DNA of 64,000 nt from Plasmopara viticola. Taxonomy: Eukaryota; Oomycota; Peronosporomycetes; Peronosporales; Peronosporaceae. A model generated the notes under the pieces. The model ran no database searches, was not told the DNA's origin, and saw only the letters and a program-made list of their open reading frames with translations. The stretch is taken from contig MBPM02000041.1 of NCBI GenBank assembly GCA_001695595.3, positions 496,001 to 560,000 of the forward strand, written 5' to 3'. Of the stretch, positions 1-9,115 are shown piece by piece (positions within the stretch are counted from its first letter, which is position 1; each line of letters starts with the position of its first letter). Made by a program: the position numbers and the translations under genes.

Positions 1-820
1 TGTAGGCGGCAGGTTGCCCAGTGCCGACAGCGTGGTCCTTGCTAAACAAAACACTCAGGTAGCTGGTCAAAACAGAAAACTTCATTTTTTCCGAATCGCC
101 GCTTTTTTTAGTGTAGCGCTTAATACCAGCGATAACAAACGGCTTCTTCAAATACGCGTCAATACGATTGCGAAGAGTCTTGTAAACTTTCTCTGCTGGA
201 TGTTGTTCTTGATGAGATAATTCGCTTTCAAGCCAAGGCATATGTTCGAGAACTCGACTCTTAATTTGCTCATTGGTGACTTTGATCAGATTAATGGCAA
301 AAAGTTTGGCTCCTTTTAATTCGACTGCAGAAAGTAATTGGTTGGCCAACGTTTCGTAATCATGTGTGATCGACATTGCCGCAATTATAAACTTGTAAAT
401 ATTTTCGTCAAAGTGACTGCTGAGTTGACATAGTAAGTAAATCCATTCAATCCATTGGACAGTAGCTAAAAATTTGTAATTTGGGTTGCTTAAATGTAAT
501 AGATCATAGACGTCTTTCGGAGTCATCCTTTCAGCCATGTAATTCTCAAAGGCACGACTTTTTAAAAATCTCACGACTCTACTTTGTCGAGTCTCTCCAA
601 AGAGTTTGGCGAATTCTGCAAGTGTCATCACACCCCTATCTTCACCATCGACGCTCGGAATCTTTCTGACCGATGATGCAACTAAACCGTCACGGAATAT
701 TGTGGGCGTAGACGCCGTTCGTGGTTCGGCTAATTTAACGTCCATCTCTGCTGCGCCAGTGACTGCATTCGCAGCAAAGGCACTGGTCAGTACTGCCATG
801 CGAAAGTAATAAAACCACAT
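1..820 (-). CDS. Secreted WY-type effector, copy A (N-terminal part, runs off window)
   Basis: Reading the minus strand from the ATG at 818-820, the frame stays open to the window edge, giving about 273 residues of an N-terminus; the rest lies outside. Residues 1-20 are a hydrophobic signal peptide ending in an AFAANA-type cleavage region, so the product should be secreted. RDGL stands at residues 43-46 where RxLR is expected, and DGEDR at 58-62 is the dEER-like motif. An N-terminal helical module with a W-I-E-W core and an FIIAAMS helix follows, then the start of the second module (FSVLTSYLSVLFSKDHAVG). The order matches copies B, D and E. Oomycete WY proteins of this build are host-translocated virulence effectors; the target of this one is unknown. 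No break is visible in the part present. An insertion of about 9 residues (near KRYTKKSG) in the second module distinguishes it from E. Confidence 0.85.
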   Translation of the reverse strand, partial: MWFYYFRMAVLTSAFAANAVTGAAEMDVKLAEPRTASTPTIFRDGLVASSVRKIPSVDGEDRGVMTLAEFAKLFGETRQSRVVRFLKSRAFENYMAERMTPKDVYDLLHLSNPNYKFLATVQWIEWIYLLCQLSSHFDENIYKFIIAAMSITHDYETLANQLLSAVELKGAKLFAINLIKVTNEQIKSRVLEHMPWLESELSHQEQHPAEKVYKTLRNRIDAYLKKPFVIAGIKRYTKKSGDSEKMKFSVLTSYLSVLFSKDHAVGTGQPAAY

Positions 821-849
821 GATTTTGTGGCTGCAATACACTCAATATT

Positions 850-866
850 CAAAATATGTATAGCAA
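850..866 (-). promoter_or_regulatory. Putative core promoter/initiator of copy A
   Basis: On the minus strand TTGCTATACATATTTTG lies 30-46 bases before the ATG of copy A. Copies B, C and D carry TTTGCT-N3-CAATTTTTG at the same place. The pattern resembles the oomycete initiator plus flanking promoter region (CAWTTT core). Function is inferred from position and conservation. Confidence 0.45.
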
Positions 867-1075
867 CGCAGAATTTTGCAATATAAGGCAGTGTAAATGA
901 GTGAATCGTGTCAGTAGCCCTGAACTGTCGAGCTGTTGATTTGCAAACGATGTAATCCTTGACGATAGAGTTGACTTGCTCCAAACAGGGACGCTACTGC
1001 GAAGGTACTAGAGTGGATGACGCGTAGCAATGAGAACTCTCACAACGCAAATCAGGGAGTGGACCAACACCCGAG

Positions 1076-1160
1076 AAAAGACAAATTATGCGTGGCCATG
1101 TTTGTAATTTATTTCACCATATCAATTACAAAAATGGCCACGCATAATTTGTAGACTTTT
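1076..1160. repeat. Near-perfect inverted repeat with about 30-bp arms upstream of copy A
   Basis: The left arm (about 1077-1109) and right arm (about 1124-1158) are reverse complements apart from about one mismatch and a small gap. The loop is about 14 bases. Each arm contains the element GTGGCCATnTTTGTAATT that also occurs, once, upstream of copies B and E. It may be a tiny foldback element or an inverted duplication of a regulatory site. Confidence 0.75.
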
Positions 1161-1224
1161 TGTTCGATAATGGGTTCCTGAGCATTTCTCTGTATGTACT
1201 GCATCTATTTACTAATACAATGAT

Positions 1225-1390
1225 ACGTATCGTGAACGGACACGTCGAACGTGTTTGCTGTACTTTTGCGTGTCGTAGACGCCGCGGTCCTTCCGACAAC
1301 AATGATAATAAAGCCTTTATTACTGCAGACGACTATGCTGCATTTTTTGTACGTGGGAATTGAAATGATGGAGACGCGTCGACATCTTGT
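1225..1390. other. Conserved 5' flanking block shared with copies B and E
   Basis: About 165 bases around GCGTGTCGTAGACGCCGC and the CTGCAGACGACTATG segment recur at 10950-11130 (opposite orientation, before copy B) and 50940-51125 (before copy E), each upstream of the effector. Possible reading frames through it do not stay aligned between copies, so conservation appears to be at DNA level. It could be promoter sequence or a gene remnant. Confidence 0.5.
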
Positions 1391-4300
1391 GAATTCAATG
1401 AGATTGGGTAAAATTAAAACCGGAAATTACTTAGGTTGATCTTTTCTCAGATCAACAAAATTCTATTTTACTTTTAGAAGTTTGTGTAAATTTGCCGTAA
1501 TCTACTGTGCTGAACTCGACCAAATATAATAAGCTACAAAGTTTGACCCTCAAAATCAATTTCGCATTCTACTGCGCTACAGTTTATTCTATCTGGAAAC
1601 TGTATGTACTTTCGTTAAGTCTGCTCGTTGTCACTTCGTGTAATGGTCTGGTCAAATTGTCGTCAATGCTCGAAGTGCATCATTCATACTTCAGCTTTAT
1701 ACACGAGAAGATATTTAATGGTCTCTATTGTGAAGGTACTGCAAGCACTTTAAATAAAAGCGAGGTAAAGTTGAACTACATCACACCTTAGGCCGTGGTT
1801 ATTTTACTTAGCTGTTTGCCAAAGCCAGCGTTACCAGGACTTTTGCCTGGTGTAGTGCCAATTTGATCGTGCACCCGAATTCTTGATCGGACGCCGATCG
1901 CGATCAAATAGGTCTGCCTTGAGCAATTTTCACTCTGTAGTACAAGCTCGCTCTACATTTTGTTTTGCAAGCTAGCACACTGCATCTACTCGCTCTTACC
2001 TTATTAGCAAAACGAAAGCGCAGATATCAAGACTCATATATGACTCGGAGTCCTGACCCCTTAATACGCTCCACATACAAATTAGGGTGCGTTGACATTG
2101 TCTCGGGAAGGTCAATACTAAATGCCGACCATGCTTTCACACGACAGCGAAAAGCTTGATGTAACAATATTACATCGTGTTTATTTATGCCAAGATTATC
2201 CCTTCCAGGGGTAAGTTTGGAATATTCAATAGTACTTTCCTCTTCTTAGCAAAAGTAACTAAGAAGAAATTATAAATTATTATTTTTGTTCATCTTGGGC
2301 GAAATATAGTGATCATGTCAAGCCGACTTTAACGAAGTCAGATGATAATGTTTGTAAAGAAAGCGGTTTCAAATTAGAGTATTTAATGTAAAAGGGTTTC
2401 CGATCCTTTATCCTGTGACGTAGTTGCCGTCTGTAATAGACTTTGCCACAAACAGCAACCACGTCATACCGAACACTGCAGTCGCAGCTACAGATGTTCG
2501 TACACTTTTGTGGGTCTCAAAATTTCGGGATAGAAGTCTAGGATAGGCGGTAACAGTCATTGGCCAAAAATCATATAGGATAGGCAAGTATCCAGTATAC
2601 CTGCTGAATCTCTAGATTTTAAACCAGAAAAATGATTTTGAGACGGAACAACTGGTAGAACAGATAGCAACTGGGATCGAAGAAGGATAGTGTTTAAAAG
2701 AGGAAGTAGCTAGTTCAAGAGATGTCTCTTGGCCACTCGCTGCCGTAGGCCGATCCGTAAAGCTCAGATCAATCTCAATCACTTCTCGATTTGCCTTCAC
2801 CAAGTCAAGCCTTCAACCTTGACTCCGCTTCGCCATCGCCGACAGCCTCGGCTCCGCCTTGCCGGCTTCCTCGACCGACTTCGCCAAGCTTCCTCCGCAC
2901 AGTGTTACATCTCCACATTATCTAGAGCATGTTTTGACTAAACAGCAAGCAAACTTTTAAAATGAATTTGTGTATACAAAATGGCGTAAGGCTTTCAGAG
3001 CGCAAACTCGTCTGTTAATATTTTTTGATCCTCAAAGTATACACTGCGGTAAGCACACCGCTGACCATTTTTGTCCAACAATTTCCTAAAGGTCGGTCTG
3101 CTTTTGAAAGCTGAGCCTTCTAAAATCCAGGAGATGCACTTACTTAGCGCAGTGGTGAGCCGAGTTCGACACGGAAGAATATACCTTTCTGCGTTTTATA
3201 GGGATTTGTTAAAGGTTTTTGTCAGAATGTCCATGGGCTGTTGTACAGTGCCCTTTCTCGTCCTGTGGTGAAAAAACAAGTTTAATTAAAAAGCAAAGAC
3301 GCAAGAAACACTTTTATTGCAGACCGCTGCAGACAAATTGCAATGTTTGCAATCAATGGATGGATTATGCTCCTCTTCTTGGTGCACAGTCGTCGTTGTC
3401 CTGGCGACGAGATGTGCGCTGCTTCACCTTGTGTTCAATCAATTTTTGCATCTACGAAAACGCTACGCGTGTCGTTCGTGCGGGCATGGTGTCTGGTGCA
3501 ATTGTTGAAAGAAAGCTTTTGCTTTTAGTTTTGATGCCTCATAGATATTAGGAGCAAGATCGCAGCAATGTGTGTATCTTCAGCACAAGTGTCTGCTCTG
3601 TGCTCAACTTGATTCAGGCAGCGATCTTAATCCGGCCAGCTCAAGAGGTCGTCACCTCTCAATTTCATCCGTCGCACTGTAGCGTACTTTGTTGCGAAAA
3701 AGAGCTTTGGTCGAGATTGATCAGTAAGGAGCAGATCAAGCTCATCTAGATCGCGAGTTGTGCTCCATCACATCAGCCACCTGCTCACGCCGTCAATGCA
3801 GTCAGCGATACAAGGTAGCGGCAGCCTGCGCAGCATAAGCGGCCAGGATGACGAAGTTGATTTGGACAAAGACACTCGATCGTACACGCCGCGAACGAAC
3901 TTGCGAGCTAGTGCATTTTAACTGCGGATGTCATCTGCTGAACTATGTTGAAACACGGACACCAATCCTCGTATTATTCTGTGATCAGATGTGAATGAGA
4001 GGACGCTCTCAAGCAACCTGCTCCCTATGTGTACAAGGTCATCTGAAATTTTGTCAAAATTGCAGCATCGAAATAATGCATCATAACGACTGACAGCATT
4101 GTCTACAGCTTCATTTTTTATCAATTTGCATACACAAAGATTGCAGCGTACGCTTTCGCGGGTCGGACGAGAGCGAGACAAGTCAGAGGGTACGAGTTCG
4201 CGCTCGGCAGATGCAATGGAGGCGAAGTATAGACAACCATGTGCAGGAAAAGGCGCGATATAAGGAGCAGGAAGAGGCCAAGCGTTGCCGCAGTGAGGAA

Positions 4301-5300
4301 GACGCAGCTAGAGAACAAGGTTTTCGATTTTGTACGTCTAGCCGCTTTTTGACACTTAACAAGTATTCGGGAAGTGTAGCTTAAGTACTGAAGAGGATGG
4401 AAATGTTTATTTGAAATATGACTAGGCCAGATTTACTTCAAAGCTGTTGTAAGCTGGAGCTTCAAACTTCGTGACCGGTTGTTTCTTTGTTCACTTATTG
4501 AAGATCATTGTACTGATAGTATTAAAAACACATTTTTCATGCCTGAATAGTGCTTTAAATGATGTAAATAACGAGGATTATTAGATTTACGCGCACGCAA
4601 ACGCGTAAGAAATCGCAAAAAATGGCGACATCAAAGCCACGCACTTTGCACTAATGGTCTGCAATAAAACTGGATTTTGCGTCTAGTGTTAGCCACAGCC
4701 AATCATAGACCGAGAACGCATGGAAGAGTCTGTGCAATAGCCTTTGTGCATTTTGACGTTTTTTACTTGCTGGAGCTAAATGCACTTATTTATTCAGGTG
4801 GCATACCAAATACCACGAGTTTCCAATGGACCAATGAAAAAAAAGGCACAGCATAGGCTTATTAACTTCCAAAAGGTCGCCGAAACTAAAAGGCTATCTG
4901 AAAAATTTGACGTGTAGGACACTTTGTTCGTATATATCACATTTGTCAACATACTTGGCCATACACTTGTGCATGCAGAGCTAACAACACGTTGTAGAAA
5001 TCAACGTGTGGGCCTTGATTACCGCTAAATACGCCTATTAAAGTATATAGTACTTCAGGTTTTTGTCGCTCGAATGAAGACAAATCTACCGGTTCCCCTT
5101 TATGGTGAAGCAAACTGTCCATAGTGATACAGTCGCGATTGCTGTAAGAAATCTGACCAGCCCTTCTGCCCGCAATGAAGAATAGGTCATTGGATTGGCA
5201 TCTGTTTTGTATGCCAGACGACTTTCTCGTCAGCGGAGATTTATAACCTGCTGAAACGGTCCAATTCATCATCTGTCTTGGGAGAAAGCGCATCGACGAT
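1391..5300. other. Long stretch without a supportable gene
   Basis: No recognisable gene, tRNA or rRNA was seen. About 1690-1960 repeats at 23340-23600 (shared TTTGATCG and GACGCCGATC segments). Short frames such as 3219-3551 (plus) and 4946-5293 (minus, 115 codons) show no family signature. 4195-4320 on the plus strand reads as a short charged, coiled-coil-like segment rich in E, K and R, which could be a degraded gag or gene fragment. Confidence 0.4.
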
Positions 5301-5302
5301 CA

Positions 5303-6330
5303 CATTTAGAGTTACAACTAAGCGTGTACTCGTCAAAAGCGCGAGTACACGCTCAGTTGTGACTCTTTTGCGTCTACACACGTCTAGAATGATAGAAAGG
5401 ACGTATCTATGGCCGTACATCATCTCAACACTTCAAAGAGTTAATATACGCTTTGTTGTGGCTCTATTGCGTCTACGCACGTCTAAAATGATAGAAAGGA
5501 CAGATATATGGCCGTACATCATCTCAGCAATTCAAAAAAGCGAGTACACGCTTAGTTGTGACTCTATTGCGTCTGTGCACGTCTAGAATGATAGATAGGA
5601 CGTATCGATGGCCGTACATGATCTCAGCACTTCAAAAGAACGAATACACACTTAGTTGTGACTCTATTGCGTCGGCGCACGTCTAGAATGACAGAAAGGA
5701 CAGATATATGGCCGTACATCATCTCAGCACTCAAAAGAGCGAGTATGCGCTTAGATGTGACTCTATTGCCTCTGCAAACGTCTAGAATGATAAAAGGACG
5801 CACCCATGGCCGTACATCATCTCCGCACTTCAAAAGAGCGAGTATACCCTTAGTTGTGGCTCTATTGCGTCTGCGAACGTCTAGAATGATAGAAAGGACA
5901 TATATATGGCCGTACATCATCTCATCAATTCAAAAGAGCGAGTATGCGCTTAGATGTGACTTTATTGCGTCTGTAATCGTCTAGAATGATAGAAAGGACG
6001 TACCTATGGCCGTACACCATCTCAGCACTTCAAAAGAGTGAATATACGCTTTGTTGTGTCTCTATTACGTCGGCGCACGTCTAAAATGATAGGAAGGACG
6101 TATCTATGGCCGAACATCATCTCAGCACTTCAAAAGAGCGAGTATACGCTTAGTTGTGGCTCTATTGCGTCTGCGCACGTCTAGAGTGATAGAAAGGACG
6201 TATCTATGGCGTCCTTACTATCATTCTAGACGTGCACAGACGCGAGAGAGGCACAACAATGTGTTTAACTATTTCAAAGCGCTGATATGCGGTGCAACCA
6301 CAGATACGTCCTTTCTATCTTTTTTAACGT
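5303..6330. repeat. 100-bp tandem array bounded by inverted units (foldback-like)
   Basis: Nine near-identical units are marked by GGCCGTACAT (last copy cut off), beginning at 5411, 5510, 5610, 5710, 5808, 5908, 6008, 6108 and 6208, a period of 98-100 bases. A unit has GTCTAGAATGATAGAAAGGA, the GGCCGTACATC box, then TTCAAAAGAGCGAGTA and CTTAGTTGTGACTCTATTGCG. At the left edge 5305-5327 is the reverse complement of 5333-5357. At the right edge 6206-6320 is a whole unit in reverse orientation. The array therefore has dyad-like ends, as in foldback transposons. The partly open frames across it are a by-product of the repeat. Confidence 0.9.
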
Positions 6331-6343
6331 GTAAAACTCGAAC

Positions 6344-6394
6344 CTGCCACTCTTCGCGGAATGTGTGAAGACTACATTCCGCGAAGAGTGGCAG
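6344..6394. repeat. Perfect 21-bp hairpin
   Basis: The arms 6344-6364 and 6374-6394 are exact reverse complements (CTGCCACTCTTCGCGGAATG core) with a 9-base loop. It lies just right of the inverted unit closing the 100-bp array, so it may mark the true end of that element. It is not followed by a T-run and no gene ends here, so I do not call it a terminator. Confidence 0.85.
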
Positions 6395-6773
6395 TTCCAA
6401 GGTTTAGGGCTAATAGAAATCAGAAGATGCACCAAAGCTTTACAAGTTCGTACTTTACACAAAGAAGTCTTGTCATAAATTTTTCAGCAACACTAAACTG
6501 CTGAATTGGAGAGGAGTTGTTTGCTCATGGAGCTGCAGTAAAGCGTATACGATGGCATAGTCAGAAGCGTCCAAAATCAAAAATGATAATATTTAATATA
6601 ATGAATTTTTATTTAATCTATTACTATAGTATTAGGAAAATAAATAAAATGAAGGAAATTGAGTATTTTTTAGTCATCCATTATTACATTTACTTTAGCA
6701 CTTACTGTCAAGTATTTTCGTATATCAAGTTGTTACGAGACGATTTTGAATGTTTATGTATAAATTAATCGAT
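6395..6773. other. AT-rich spacer, nothing recognised
   Basis: An AT-rich stretch with a short plus frame of 83 codons (6517-6768) rich in Y, I and F and without any recognisable domain. Its right end supplies the TAATCGAT target-site copy for the next element. Confidence 0.4.
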
Positions 6774-7100
6774 TGTATTGTGTTGTATCACGTTATCGCG
6801 TTGCCAAGTTATGCACGTGCTAGGCTCTATGGCTAGTCCACGGCATAGAGTGGTGTCCGCATACGTCGGGTCTCGTTCGGCGGGCAGTGCAGCCAGCACC
6901 GAGGCCGTGAGGGTCTTCCATTATTTTGTGTAGTTCTGACTTGGTAAGAGCACAGGTGGCGCCCTGGTGCTGGGGACCGTCGCGTCGAGGGTGAGACTCG
7001 TTAGAGACCTGCAGATGCCCGAGAGCACCTGCCCGAAGCGCGCGAGCATTTAGCCCCCGCGCTTGGAAGGAGGGCGTCACCCCAACCTTTTCCGAAAAAC
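6774..7100 (-). mobile_element. Short non-autonomous LINE derivative (SINE-like), copy 1
   Basis: About 327 bases made of three pieces of the longer LINE at 16074-17245, joined: its 3' end (near 6785-6920), a 30-base middle piece (TGACTTGGTAAGAG) and its 5' end (about 6963-7100). Both internal junctions are the same as in the copy at 45044-45367. TAATCGAT occurs on both sides (6766-6773 and 7101-7108) as a likely target-site duplication. Minus orientation is inferred from the LINE reading frames and a short repetitive 3' tail. Confidence 0.75.
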
Positions 7101-7146
7101 TAATCGATATATAATAGATTTAAAATTGCTAAAGCTTTAGTCTTCT

Positions 7147-7585
7147 GATCTTAAAACAGACGCATTAGCCAAACTATGCTACCTTCCGTTTGGAATCAAA
7201 TCATCAGAAAGCGACATTAGCTGTAAAACAGATATTAGCATAATATATTTAGGGAAATGATACCGGGCAGGCACTTTTTGCTAACGGGCAGGCACTAATG
7301 TTTTTATGAATTAAAGTGATTGGCATTTAATCATAATTTCTAGGCTACAGAAGAACTAAAAATTCTACGGAAAATGAAGCGGTTGCTTAGCTATGACAAT
7401 TGTATCATAAGGGTTCGTCTTGAAAGCGCGAGGCGTTGATAATTTCCTTTACTTCTGGAAAGAAAAGGCGTGTCAATACATCCAGGGTCTCCTATAGGTG
7501 CTCGATCGCTAAGCGAGACGACAATTGCGAGCAAGTCATTGAGGACTCAAATGTGTGTTAGCACTTGATAAGCATGTTCATCGCA
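7147..7585. repeat. Direct repeat, left copy (mate 15466-15908)
   Basis: The run starting GATCTTAAAACAGACGCATT and ending near GCATGTTCATCGCATATACA is repeated almost unchanged and in the same orientation at 15466-15908. It contains the left end of the MITE-like element. Confidence 0.85.
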
Positions 7586-7877
7586 TATACATCGTTTACA
7601 TTTTAGGCGTGTTTCATATAGAGAAATATATGACTTTCCACGCAACTAAGAATACGTCAAAGTTGCGTGGAAAGCCGCGGTCCAACGTCGAAAAGTAGTT
7701 TTGGGATATTGAGATTGGTGTAGCAAATGAGAATTGATATCACGACTGAGAATTAACCTCCAGCCAATCACAGAGAAGAAATGCCAATCAATTTAATTCA
7801 TGCAAACATCAGTGCCTGCCCGTTAGCGAAAAGTGCCTGCCCGTTAGCGAAAAGTGCCTGCCCGGTATCATTTCCCT
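7251..7877. mobile_element. MITE-like element with terminal inverted repeats
   Basis: The left end reads AGGGAAATGATACCGGGCAG and continues GCAC; the right end is its reverse complement, ending TATCATTTCCCT at 7877. Inside the ends the motif CTAACGGGCAGGCAC occurs once on the left and is doubled on the right. ATATTT flanks both ends and may be the target duplication. An internal inverted repeat (ACTTTCCACGCAACT) is present near 7632-7673. There is no transposase frame, so it would need one in trans. Further ends of this family are at about 15200 and 15565. Confidence 0.75.
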
Positions 7878-9115
7878 ATATTTATTTATTTCGAGAAAAA
7901 GCAGATAACAATAATTACCGTCCACAAACGTTTCGATAAATAGTTCAACTCGGCTAGAATTGCTTTTCCTTTCTGATTTCTTAAGTAAATTCTAGTCACT
8001 TGGAAGCATCACACGATGTGTGACCTTTCAAAAAATCTAAAAGATGGCCTAGATGGACAAAATTTGATGTGGTAAAGTCGCGAACTTACAAAATCTGTAT
8101 TTTGCCCGACATCATTTCAACAGAAACGGTGCAGCAGACAAGCACGACTCTATTGCAAAGCGCTTATTGGACTCAACAACGGTATCGTCTAGTCAACCCG
8201 AACTTCTAAATTGGACTTGTGACGGAAGTTTGTACCATAACTTACATCTTATATACTTTCGTTTGTTCAATCGCACATAAGCTTCGAAGACTCATGATTG
8301 TAATAATGCTGTCCGTGTAGTTCATGTGCTTCTGTTTAGTGTTCGAATTTTACACGCTCCATGTTGCAATCCAATAATCAGTGTATGGACGTTTAGCCCA
8401 ACTTTCTAACCCACATACGACAAGTCCGAGGTTCAGTGAGTACTAATATTGAGATAGTCAACTGAAGTATCGCGTTGCGTGCTTGGAGTGGCCTGGATTA
8501 GAGTACAACGCCCAACACGAGCTCTTTGCCACCAGCTGTAGAATACCTCTGCGGCTTGCCGACCTTAAATGAGCACATGCCGCAAGTACAAACACTAGAT
8601 GAAGCCAATCAGACGGCCATACACTTTTTAAGCACTCACTTTTATCACTGCTGCAATACATTGCATCTTGGAATATGACTATCGCGATAGTCAGTAGATT
8701 GACCTCTTAATTTTATTGAACCCCAACTCAAGCATCATCGGTGTATGCAAACGCACTTGCTCCTATTTCTACTATGTTTTTACCTCCGTCTTTTCGACGT
8801 AAGTAACTTACTGCCTTCATCTAGGTTGTCCCAAATAAATCAGGACAAAATGCTTATGATGTAGCGCTCGATTCTCTGCTTGAAGAGCCAGAAAATTCAG
8901 AGTACGCCTTTGTATTTTGATTCAATAAATGTCATTTGCCTCCACAAGCAGTATTCTCTCATTATGCTGCTGACACAGCGAGGCAGATAACAACACTATC
9001 ACTGGCGCAACTCTGATTGTTCTACGCGGCAACAGTGTCCTGTCATGCAGCGGGCACCGCTTTTCAATAAAGTACAGCTCGGCAATACTTACGACAGGAG
9101 GTGGAGCCGTGATTT
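7590..9115. repeat. Left arm of the long inverted repeat around effector B
   Basis: Reading this segment on the minus strand reproduces 13885-15465 almost base for base (for example the segments around AGCACGACTCTATTGCAAAG, the ATCGCGATAGTCA palindrome, and GTATTGCCGAGCTGTACTTT). The spacer between the arms, 9116-13884, holds effector copy B and its 5' flank. Confidence 0.85.
8905..9110 (+). pseudogene. Fragment of the SHWR/PVMQ small-protein family (left arm copy)
   Basis: A plus-strand frame reads SHWRNSDCSTRQQCPVMQ around 9000-9050, matching SHWR-x-Y-x-SS-x-RLQ-x-PVMQP of the frames at 34949-35380 and 51222-51672. After PVMQ the similarity is lost, and upstream there is a stop. It appears to be only the beginning of that family, carried in the inverted repeat. 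Confidence 0.45.

Noticed and set aside
171..809. Plus-strand frames opposite effector A (606-809 and others)
   Set aside because: They are antisense shadows of the effector reading frame on the minus strand.
4946..5293. 115-codon minus frame next to the tandem array
   Set aside because: Unrecognised, overlaps the array edge, and no copy elsewhere supports it; mentioned only in the spacer entry.
5303..6330. Direct repeats considered as a CRISPR-like array
   Set aside because: The full 100-bp unit repeats with no unique spacers, and the context is eukaryotic.
5278..6368. Several partly open frames on both strands across the 100-bp array
   Set aside because: They arise from the repeat itself; the period of 98-100 is not a multiple of three and varies, so no coding repeat is kept.
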